The notes beneath the pieces are model-generated. The model saw only the letters and a program-made list of their open reading frames with translations. It was not told the DNA's origin and ran no database searches. Both the position numbers and the translations under genes were made by a program. A stretch of 64,000 bases of DNA from the NCBI GenBank assembly GCA_950097015.1, contig CATNEN010000041.1, forward strand, positions 1,529,501 through 1,593,500, written 5' to 3'. Shown one piece after another: positions 30,951-40,400 of this stretch (position 1 is its first letter; each line of letters starts with the position of its first letter). Source of the DNA: Macrostomum hystrix (taxonomy: Eukaryota > Platyhelminthes > Macrostomidae).

Positions 30951-32338
30951 CTGATTGCAGATTTTGTCACGTTTTTGCTTCTTTCCCCATTTGCTTTCCT
31001 TCCTTTCTTCTTTCCTTTCTCTGCTTTCCTCCTTTTCCTGCCTTCTTTTCTTTTTTTCCGCTCGTTTTTTTCTGTCCGATTTTTTTCTCGGGTGGCCATT
31101 TTTGCGACTTACCTTGCTCGGCCGCTCGTCACCCGGCCGGATCGGCCGGGTCGGCCGGGTGTTGCGCATGTATGTTCTGTGTTCAGGTTCTAGATTTACT
31201 TTCATCATTCATCTATATTCTGTGCTCAGGTTCTAGATTTACTTTCATCATTCATCTATATTCTGTGTTCAGGTTCTAGATTTACTTTCATCATTCATCT
31301 ATATTCTGTGTTCAGGTTCTAGATTTACTTTCATCATTCATCTATATTCTGTGCTCAGGTTCTAGATTTACTTTCATCATTCATCTATATTCTGTGTTCA
31401 GGTTCTAGATTTACTTTCATCATTCATCTATATTCTGTGCTCAGGTTCTAGATTTACTTTCATCATTCATCTATATTCTGTGTTCAGGTTCTTGATTTAC
31501 TTTCATCATTCATCTATATTCTGTGTTCAGGTTCTAGATTTACTTTCATCATTCATCTATATTCTGTGTTCAGGTTCTAGATTTACTTTCATCATTCATC
31601 TATATTCTGTGCTCAGGTTCTAGATTTACTTTCATCATTCATCTATATTCTGTGCTCAGGTTCTAGATTTACTTTCATCATTCATCTATATTCTGTGTTC
31701 AGGTTCTAGATTTACTTTCATCATTCATCTATATTCTGTGTTCAGGTTCTAGATTTACTTTCATCATTCATCTATATTCTGTGTTCAGGTTCTAGATTTA
31801 CTTTCATCATTCATCTATATTCTGTGCTCAGGTTCTAGATTTACTTTCATCATTCATCTATATTCTGTGTTCAGGTTCTAGATTTACTTTCATCATTCAT
31901 CTATATTCTGTGTTCAGGTTCTAGATTTACTTTCATCATTCATCTATATTCTGTGTTCAGGTTCTAGATTTACTTTCATCATTCATCTATATTCTGTGCT
32001 CAGGTTCTAGATTTACTTTCATCATTCATCTATATTCTGTGTTCAGGTTCTAGATTTACTTTCATCATTCATCTATATTCTGTGTTCAGGTTCTAGATTT
32101 ACTTTCATCATTCATCTATATTCTGTGTTCAGGTTCTAGATTTACTTTCATCATTCATCTATATTCTGTGTTCAGGTTCTAGATTTTCTGCGAAAAAATG
32201 TCAAAGTATAAAATCAAAAGAGCCAATTAGATTGCCATAAAATTGTTTTTTACATATTCAGTTTTCCAATGCCATTATTTTTATGTAAACTCCTGTAAGA
32301 GAATAAGAGTTCCCTACCTGCTCCAGGCCTCCCAGTCG

Positions 32339-35300
32339 ATGTTTGTGGTGCTCGTGCACCCCAACCTGAAGCTGTTTGTCCGAGCCCTGAACTCGCTGGC
32401 TCGCCTAGGTGAGGAGCTCTACCTGGAGTTCGACCCGGCGTCTGTGCTGGCGAAGACTGTGAACTCAGGCCGGTCCGCCTACGCCGAGTTCACTTTTAGG
32501 CCAGAGTTCTTCCACCGCCACAGCCTGGCCGAGGCGGCCGACCGGCCTGAGGAGTCGCTGCGTTGCAAGATCCCCGTCAAGGCCTACAGGCAGACCTTCC
32601 GCTCCCTGGGCCACATCGACCGCTCTGTGGAGCGTTGCCGCATCGAGCTGGACGGGCCTGCCAGGCGGCTAACGGTGAGGCCAGCTGATTATCTGTGTCG
32701 CTCAAACTCTTTGGCTTCACATTCTCCACTCCGAAAAGCTTTATGGGCTGACCCCTGAAGCTACCAACCCGAACCCTGAAGCTACCAACCCGAACCCTAA
32801 AGCTACCAACCCGAACCCTAAAGCTACCAACATGAATCCTGAAGAACCCAAACCGAACCCTGAAGCTGCCAACCCGAACCCTGAAGCTACCAACCCGAAA
32901 CCTGAAGCTACCAACATGAATCCTGAAGCTAACAACCCGAACCCTGAAGCTACCAACCCGAACCCTGAAGCTAACAACCCGAAACCTGAAGCTACCAACA
33001 TGAATCCTGAAGCACCCAAACCGAACCCTGAAGCTGCCAACCCGAACCCTGAAGCTACCAACATGAATCCTGAAGCTAACAACCCAAACCCTGAAGCTAC
33101 CAACCCGAACCCTGAAGCTAACAACCCGAACCCTGAAGCTACCAACATGAATCCTGAAGCACCCAAACCGAACCCTGAAGCTAACAACCCGAACCCTGAA
33201 GCTAACAACCCGAACCCTGAAGCTAACAACCCGAACCCTGAAGCTACCAACATGAATCCTGAAGCACCCAAACCGAACCCTGAAGCTGCCAACCCGAACC
33301 CTGAAGCTACCAACCCGAAACCTGAAGCTACCAACATGAATCCTGAAGCTAACAACCCGAACCCTGAAGCTACCAACCCGAACCCTGAAGCTAACAACCC
33401 GAAACCTGAAGCTACCAACATGAATCCTGAAGCACCCAAACCGAACCCTGAAGCTGCCAACCCGAACCCTGAAGCTACCAACCCGAAACCTGAAGCTACC
33501 AACATGAATCCTGAAGCTAACAACCCGAACCCTGAAGCTACCAACCCGAACCCTGAAGCTAACAACCCGAACCCTGAAGCTACCAACCCGAACCCTGAAG
33601 CTACCAACCCGAACCCTGAAGCTACCAACCCGAACCCTGAAGCTACCAACATGAATCCTGAAGCACCCAAACCGAACCCTGAAGCTGCCAACCCGAACCC
33701 TGAAGCTACCAACCCGAAACCTGAAGCTACCAACATGAATCCTGAAGCTAACAACCCGAACCCTGAAGCTACCAACCCGAACCCTGAAGCTACCAACTTG
33801 AATCCTGAAGCACCCAAACCTGAATTCTGATGCTGCCCACCTGATCTTAAAACTATCAATCCAGATCCTAAAGCTATCAATAAATGTTCAGAAGCTATCA
33901 ATCCATGTTCAGAAGCTATCAATAAATGTTCAGAAGCTATCAATCCATGTTCAGAAGCTATCAATCCATGTTCAGAAGCTATCAATCCATGTTCAGAAGC
34001 TATCAATCCATGTTCAGAAGCTATCCATTCATGTTCAGTAGCTATCAATCCATGTTCAGAAGCTATCAATCCATGTTCAGTAGCTATCAATCCATGTTCA
34101 GAAGCTATCCATCCATGTTCAGTAGCCATCAATCCATGTTCAGTAGCTATCAATCCATGTTCAGAAGCTATCTATCCATGTTGGTAGGCAGGTTTTGAAT
34201 TGAATTTGTATATAATTTGAAAACTTGAAGCGGATTTGAAACTGCAGGTGCAGTTCCAGTGCCGCATGGGTATCAGCAAGCTGCATCAGCTGTACGTGCT
34301 GGAGTGCGAGTGCCTGCAGGCCGTAGTCAGCCGTCCTGCTGGCCGCTTCACCCGCCTGTCGATTCGACCGAAACTGTTGGCCGATCTGATTACGCAGAAC
34401 TTCCAGACCTCTCAGGAGGAGCTGACGGTGACCTGCCAGCCTCGCAGCTGCGTCATCTGCAGCTACTGCGACAACGGCGTCCCGGCCGCGGGCTCCGTGC
34501 AGACGACGCTGAGCCTCCGGCCTGAGGAGTTTCACGAGTACCGGCCGGCAGGCTCTCGCGGCGTCACCTTCTGCCAGCGCGAGCTGCGCTGTCTGCTAAT
34601 GTTTGGCGACTGGCAGGTAGGGTCCGGGTGGACTTACGCGCGTTGGAGACACTTTTTATTCAGGAGGGACACATGTTATTCTAGGTCACAGGTCATTCTG
34701 GAGAGACATGGGTCATTTAGGAAGCATACAGGACATTTAAGAGTGACACAGGTCATTCAGGAGGGACACTGGTCATTCAGGAGGGACACAGGTCATTCAG
34801 GAGGGACACAGGTCATTCAGGAGGGACACAGGTCATTCAGGAGGGACACAGGTCATTCAGGAGGGACACTGGTCATTCAGGAGAGACATGGGTCATTTAG
34901 GAAGCATACAGGACATTTAAGAGCCTCCGGCCTGAGGAGTTTCACGAGTACCGGCCGGCAGGCTCTCGCGGCGTCACCTTCTGCCAGCGCGAGCTGCGCT
35001 GTCTGCTAATGTTTGGCGACTGGCAGGTAGGGTCCGGGTGGACTTACGCGCGTTGGAGACACTTTTTATTCAGGAGGGACACATGTTATTCTAGGTCACA
35101 GGTCATTCTGGAGAGACATGGGTCATTTAGGAAGCATACAGGACATTTAAGAGTGACACAGGTCATTCAGGAGGGACACTGGTCATTCAGGAGGGACACA
35201 GGTCATTCAGGAGGGACACAGGTCATTCAGGAGGGACACAGGTCATTCAGGAGGGACACAGGTCATTCAGGAGGGACACTGGTCATTCAGGAGAGACATG

Positions 35301-36884
35301 GGTCATTTAGGAAGCATACAGGACATTTAAGAGTGACACAGGTCATTCAGGAGGGACACTGGTCATTCAGGAGGGACACTGGTCATTCAGGAGGGACACA
35401 GGTCATTCAGGAGGGACACAGGTCATTCAGGAGGGACACTGGTCATTCAGGAGGGACACAGGTCATTCAGGAGGGACACTGGTCATTCAGGAGAGACATG
35501 GGTCATTTAGGAAGCATACAGGACATTTAAGAGTGACACAGGTCATTCAGGAGGGACACTGGTCATTCAGGAGGGACACAGGTCATTCAGGAGGGACACA
35601 GGTCATTCAGGAGGGACACTGGTCATTCAGGAGGGACACTGGTCATTCAGGAGGGACACAGGTCATTCAGGAGGGACACTGGTCATTCAGGAGAGACATG
35701 GGTCATTTAGGAAGCATACAGGACATTTAAGAGTGACACAGGTCATTCAGGAGGGACACTGGTCATTCAGGAGGGACACAGGTCATTCAGGAGGGACACA
35801 GGTCATTCAGGAGGGACACTGGTCATTCAGGAGGGACACAGGTCATTCAGGAGGGACACTGGTCATTCAGGAGGGACACTGGTCATTCAGGAGGGACACT
35901 GGTCATTCAGGAGGGACACTGGTCATTCAGGAGGGACACTGGTCATTTAGGAATCATACAGGTCATTCAGGAGTCATAAAAAAGAGTCTTAATTATATGA
36001 TCATAAATTTTAGTGCCTAAAGCAGTCTGCCTTTTACTATTCCTAAAAGCGGTTCCCTGTTCCCATCTTCCGCCTAGGCCCCGGCCTCTTTTCCCCTCGA
36101 AATTGAGTTCGAACGGCCGGGCCGGCCCGTGCTGTTCTATTACCGCTGCCCGGAGATGGCCTTCGAAGGCCGCTACGTTCTGTCCACTCTGGCCGAGCCC
36201 TCCGTCACCAGCGCCTTGGCCAGCGAGGCTGCCGACACTGAGTCCGAGCTCTCCACTGGCTCCCAGCTCACTGTCACCACATCCTCGCTAGCTGACGGCC
36301 ATTCCGGTGTTCGCCGACCTCAACAGCGGCAGCGGCAGCAGCAGCAGAAAAAGCGTCCGGCACCGCCATCGCTCTCGCCATCGCCGTCGGCTTCGCCAAC
36401 CTCGCCGTTGGCGTCTCAGGCTAGCAGCGTCGGCCACCGGTCCGCGGTGCTCGAGAACGTACCCCCGCCGCCGCCGCCGACGTCGACTCGCCACGGAGTT
36501 GTCGATTTTGACGAGGATGGCGATGATGATGAAGGTGACGAGACCATCGGGCCCTCACCATCGTCGGCTACTCCGCTGAGATCTGAAGAAGCTCGCGGTG
36601 GTGGTGACGGCCGACGGGGCGGTCGCTTGCCGCTGCTGTCGATGCTGCAGGCGGAGTCGCCGGAGCTGGACGCGGAATTTGACGAAGTCGGTCGGTCCGG
36701 CCCGCCGCAGCAGGTGTCGCAGTGGTCGCCGCATTCGCCAGTGTTCAGCGGCCCGCCGGCCGGTCGATTCGGCAGCAAACCCGGTGTCGGTCGAGCGAAT
36801 GCGCTGTCGAAGCAGCAGCAGCAACTGGCGCCGCTGTCTTCATCGCGAATTCTCGTGCCGGACTCTGATGGTGAAGACTATTGA
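32339..36884 (+). CDS. RAD9: RAD9, subunit of the 9-1-1 DNA damage clamp, three exons
   Basis: Exons are 32339-32674, 34248-34616 and 36078-36884; all joins are phase 0, giving 503 residues (human RAD9A has 391). Exon 1 gives the PCNA-like N-terminal domain: LNSLARLGEELYLEFD, TVNSGRSAYAEFTF, LRCKIPVKAYRQTFRSLG, VERCRIELDG. Exon 2 continues it (QFQCRMGISKLHQLYVLECE...FCQRELRCLLMFG). Exon 3 begins with the clamp end (EIEFERPGRPVLFYY...GRYVLSTLAE) and a long disordered tail rich in Ser, Pro and Gln. The tail ends ILVPDSDGEDY, an acidic CK2-type serine site at the place where human RAD9 binds TopBP1. RAD9-RAD1-HUS1 loads at damaged DNA and activates ATR. Introns 1 and 2 are filled by minisatellites. 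AG lies three bases before the ATG. Confidence 0.93.
32755..33815. repeat. 21-bp minisatellite in RAD9 intron 1 (about 50 copies)
   Basis: Units of CCTGAAGCTACCAACCCGAAC and variants (AACATGAAT, GCACCCAAA, GCTAACAAC). The variants recur in register as a higher-order repeat: the first two CATGAATCCTGAAG(A/C)ACCC units are 168 bp (8 units) apart and the next 147 bp (7 units). Long ORFs on both strands are artefacts. Confidence 0.95.
33855..34185. repeat. Second 21-bp array in RAD9 intron 1 (about 16 copies)
   Basis: Units of GAAGCTATCAATCCATGTTCA. It shares the frame GAAGCTA(C/T)CAA(C/T)CC with the preceding array, so both probably descend from one repeat. Confidence 0.92.
34511..35330 (+). 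repeat. Tandem segmental duplication covering the end of RAD9 exon 2
   Basis: GAGCCTCCGGCCTGAGGAGT and the following ~410 bp recur with an offset of 410 bp (34511 and 34921). They include the last 106 bp of exon 2, its GTAGGG donor and the first part of the intron array. The second copy (34921-35026) has a donor but no acceptor, so it should be spliced out. The junction shares only GAG with the array. Confidence 0.85.
34735..35975. repeat. 20-bp minisatellite in RAD9 intron 2
   Basis: Units of GGTCATTCAGGAGGGACACA (or ...CACT), with periodic GAGAGACATGGGTCATTTAG insert units giving a higher-order period near 200 bp. It is the reverse complement of the array in RIC8 intron 1. Confidence 0.95.
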
Positions 36885-36958
36885 GTCAGTGTGCTATGCA
36901 TTGAGTTGTTTCTGATATTCACCTTCCTGTCACGTGATTTGTGCAGTTTTTCTTTGTT

Positions 36959-36964
36959 ATTAAA
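36959..36964 (+). terminator. Polyadenylation signal of RAD9 (ATTAAA variant)
   Basis: ATTAAA 75 bp after the RAD9 stop codon. Confidence 0.5.
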
Positions 36965-37464
36965 AATATTTTTTGCGCATTTTTGTTGCAAATGTTTAGT
37001 GTAAACAATTTTTTAGTAAATTCTTTACCATCTTTACTTGTATTTTTGCCCAGTTTCTCAAATGTTCAAAAGTTGCATTTGGAGTCAGTCTGTTGTGCTC
37101 AAGTTTATTTTCCTTTTTGAAAGTAATGCATATTCCAGTTATGTTACTTACAGTGGTAATTCTAGTTTTTTGTTCGCAAACTTTTTCCCTAAACTTTTTA
37201 TGCATAAAATGGCAGCGCGCTTCCTGCACGGTTTATAGCAATTAGAATGCAGCAACGAGCATCTCCTTTATTTATTTGGCATCAGCTGCAGCTGTAAGGG
37301 AGCTTGCAGTCCATTTATTAAAGCCACTGTGACGAGCGTTTAGTTTTCCAATGACTAATTATTAGTCACTTCAAATCAATTACAATCTTATTGCAGCAAT
37401 TGACACCTGAGTTGACACCAGGCCATTGCTAGGGACAGAAGCAATCTATTTGAGCACAACACAG
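36965..37464. other. Intergenic between RAD9 and RIC8
   Basis: About 500 bp, AT-rich, no gene. It ends AACACAG directly before the RIC8 ATG, a possible acceptor; another candidate is TTATTGCAG near 37397. Confidence 0.5.
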
Positions 37465-40400
37465 ATGAGCTGCGATCAACTGTCCGCGTCGCCCCTGCGG
37501 CTCCCCCTGTCCGATCCGCCGCAGTCGGGCGCCGACGAAGCCGCGGTTGCCGCCGCCTTCGGCGCTGCCGAACGGCAACTCGCCGAATTCTGCGCCCAGC
37601 AGTCCAGCAACTTCCGCCCCGCCCTGGCCCAGCCCGAGTTGGACATTGGCCGCCTCCTGGCGCACCTCACCCGACCTGACCTGCCCTCCGGCCTGGCTGT
37701 GCTTTGCCTCCGCTGCCTGCGCCTGCTGTGCCGCCACCGCCCCAACCTGGAGGCCTGCGACCCGAGCCGCTTCCTTGACGCCGGCCTGGACTGCCTGCTC
37801 TCTCGAAGCGGTCTCGCCGACATCATCGCCGGCTTTAAAGGCAAGCCGCCGCCAGCCGAACAGCTGACGGAGAGCCTGATGTGCCTGTGCAATCTGGGCA
37901 TCCAGCTGGACGGCCTTGTACAGCGCCTGGTTGACCTTCGCTGCCCGCCTGCCCTGCTGACTCGAGCCCGCAACCTCAAAGCAGACAGCCTGGAGCTGGA
38001 CTGGCCAGGATTCGACCTGCGCCTGCTGTTCCTGCTGACCGCCAAGTGCCCGGCTGCCAGGCGTGAGCTGCGCTACCTCAACAGTGGCATCGCACACCTC
38101 ACCGACCTGCTGCAGCTGGCCAGCGAGCCACAGCTGCTCACCGACAAGAGATGCGACCTACTCAGTGAACTGCTCAAAATCATCTACACTCTGGCTGCCG
38201 GATCTGCACCAACAGACGATGCTAGTCAGGATGAGACTCAGGTGAGGATTGTAATTAGCTATCGCTTTGAATCTGCTTCTCTGAAAGCCTTTTTTCCTTT
38301 ATAAATGACCTGTGTCCCTCCTGAATGACCTGTGTCCCTCCTGAATGACCCGTGTCCCTCCTGAATGACCGGTGTCCCTCCTGAATGACCCGTGTCCCTC
38401 CTGAATGACCGGTGTCCCTCCTGAATGACCTGTGTCCCTCCTGAATAACCCGTGTCCTTCCTGAATAGCCTGTGTCCTTCCTGAATGGCCTGTGTTCTTC
38501 CTGAATGGCCTGTGTCCTTCCTGAATGGCCTGTGTCCTTCCTGAATGACCTGTGTCCTTCCTGAATGGCCTGTGTCCTTCCTGAATGACCTGTGTCCTTC
38601 CTGAATGGCCTGTGTCCTTCCTGAATGACCTGTGTCCTTCCTGAATGGCCTGTGTCCTTCCTGAATGACCTGTGTCCTTCTTGAATGACCTGTGTCCTTC
38701 TTGAATGACCTGTGTCCTTCCTAAATGACCTTTGTCCTTCTTGAATGACCTGTGTCCTTCTTGAATGACCTGTGTCCTTCCTAAATGACCTTTGTCCTTC
38801 TTGAATGACCTTTGTCCTTCCTCAATGACCCATGTCCGTCTTGTGTGGCCTGTATCTATTAAGTGAGCATCTAAAACGTGCAATGTCCCGCAGGTGGAGG
38901 GCGAGCAGGCGGCCTTTCAGCAGCTGGCTGGTCTGCTGCGCCGCCTGCTGCTGGCCGCATGCCACAGCCCGGACCGGCGGGACCGGCTGACCCAGCACTG
39001 CGTGAGCATCATGCTGTGCCTGCCGCAGTCCAGCTTCAACTGTTTGCTGACTGGCGAGGGGGCGGCCGCGCCAGAGGACAGCCCGGCTGTCCCGCTAACT
39101 GGCGGCGACGCTAACTTTGAAGGCAAAGGTGTTGAGGCCATAGATGTTGTGCTGGCCTACCTGGACATTCGGCTGGCCCTCTTTTCATCGTCTTGCAGCG
39201 CCGATTCCAAGGCCTTATCTGCCCTACCGCCCGGCGTGTCAGTGACCGGCGGCGCCCTGGAGAACCTGGTGCCCGTGCTCTCAGCACTGTTCGAGGCCTG
39301 CCGCTCCTCCAGGAGGATCCGGCGATACTGCAAGCACCGCCTGCTGCCAAAGCGAAGCCGCGACCAGCTTAACAAGCTCCCGGAGGAAGGTGAGGTCCTG
39401 ATGCTTCTTCATCTAATCCCAAATCCAAAATTTTATCTGAACCTACGGCTGACCAGTTTCTGTATTGACCTACAGCTGACCAGTTTCTGTATTGACCTAC
39501 AGCTGACCAGTTTCTGTATTGACCTACAGCTGACCAGTTTCTGTATTGACCTACAGCTGACCAGTTTCTGTATTGACCTACAGTTGACCAGTTTCTGTAT
39601 TGTCCTACAGCTGACCAGTTTCTGTATTGTCCTACAGCTGACCAGTTTCTGTATTGTCCTACAGATGACCAGTTTCTGTATTGACCTACAGCTGACCAGT
39701 TTCTGTATTGTCCTACAGATGACCAGTTTCTGTATTGTCCTACAGCTGACCAGTTTCTGTATTGTCCTACAGCTGACCAGTTTCTGTATTGTCCTACAGC
39801 TGACCAGTTTCTGTATTGTCCTACAGCTGACCAGTTTCTGTATTGACCTACAGCTGACCAGTTTCTGTATTGTCCTACAGCTGACCAGTTTCTGTATTGT
39901 CCTACAGCTGACCAGTTTCTGTATTGACCTACAGCTGACCAGTTTCTGTATTGACCTACAGCTGACCAGTTTCTGTATTGTCCTACAGCTGACCAGTTTC
40001 TGTATTGATCTACAGCTGACCAGTTTCTGTATTGACCTACAGCTGACCAGTTTCTGTATTGACCTACAGCTGACCAGTTTCTGTATTGTCCTACAGCTGA
40101 CCAGTTTCTGTATTGTCCTACAGCTGACCAGTTTCTGTATTGACCTACAGCTGACCAGTTTCTGTATTGTCCTACAGCTGACCAGTTTCTGTATTGACCT
40201 ACAGCTGACCAGTTTCTGTATTGTCCTACAGCTGACCAGTTTCTGTATTGACCTACAGCTGACCAGTTTCTGTATTGTCCTACAGCTGACCAGTTTCTGT
40301 ATTGTCCTACAGCTGACCAGTTTCTGTATTGACCTACAGCTGACCAGTTTCTGTATTGTCCTACAGCTGACCAGTTTCTGTATTGTCCTACAGCTGACCA

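Larger units (their letters stand above)
29784..31174. mobile_element. TIR element with 8-bp target duplication, unclassified (hAT-like TSD)
   Basis: Perfect 14-bp terminal inverted repeats, CATACATGCGCAAC at 29784-29797 and its complement at 31161-31174, are flanked by the 8-bp direct repeat TTCTGTGT (29776-29783 and 31175-31182). An 8-bp duplication is typical of hAT elements, although the TIR does not match the usual hAT start. No transposase was found, so it is non-autonomous. The interior holds a GC-richer 250-bp segment and a 21-bp array. The right end is rich in CCGGCCGG-type sequence. Confidence 0.7.
29669..32190. repeat. 43-bp satellite, split by a TIR element
   Basis: Units of TTACTTTCATCATTCATCTA followed by TATTCTGTGTTCAGGTTCTAGAT occupy 29669-29783 (about 2.7 copies) and 31175-32190 (about 23.5 copies). 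Removing the insert at 29784-31174 plus one target copy restores the exact repeat phase. Units differ mainly at TGTTC versus TGCTC. Confidence 0.95.

Noticed and set aside
30157-31208. Long ORFs (260-316 codons) on both strands
   Set aside because: They only reflect a 21-bp tandem array, whose unit is a multiple of three, inside a TIR element.
32741-34153. A 470-codon minus-strand ORF and a 332-codon plus-strand ORF
   Set aside because: They run through the 21-bp arrays in RAD9 intron 1; the real exons and splice sites flank them.
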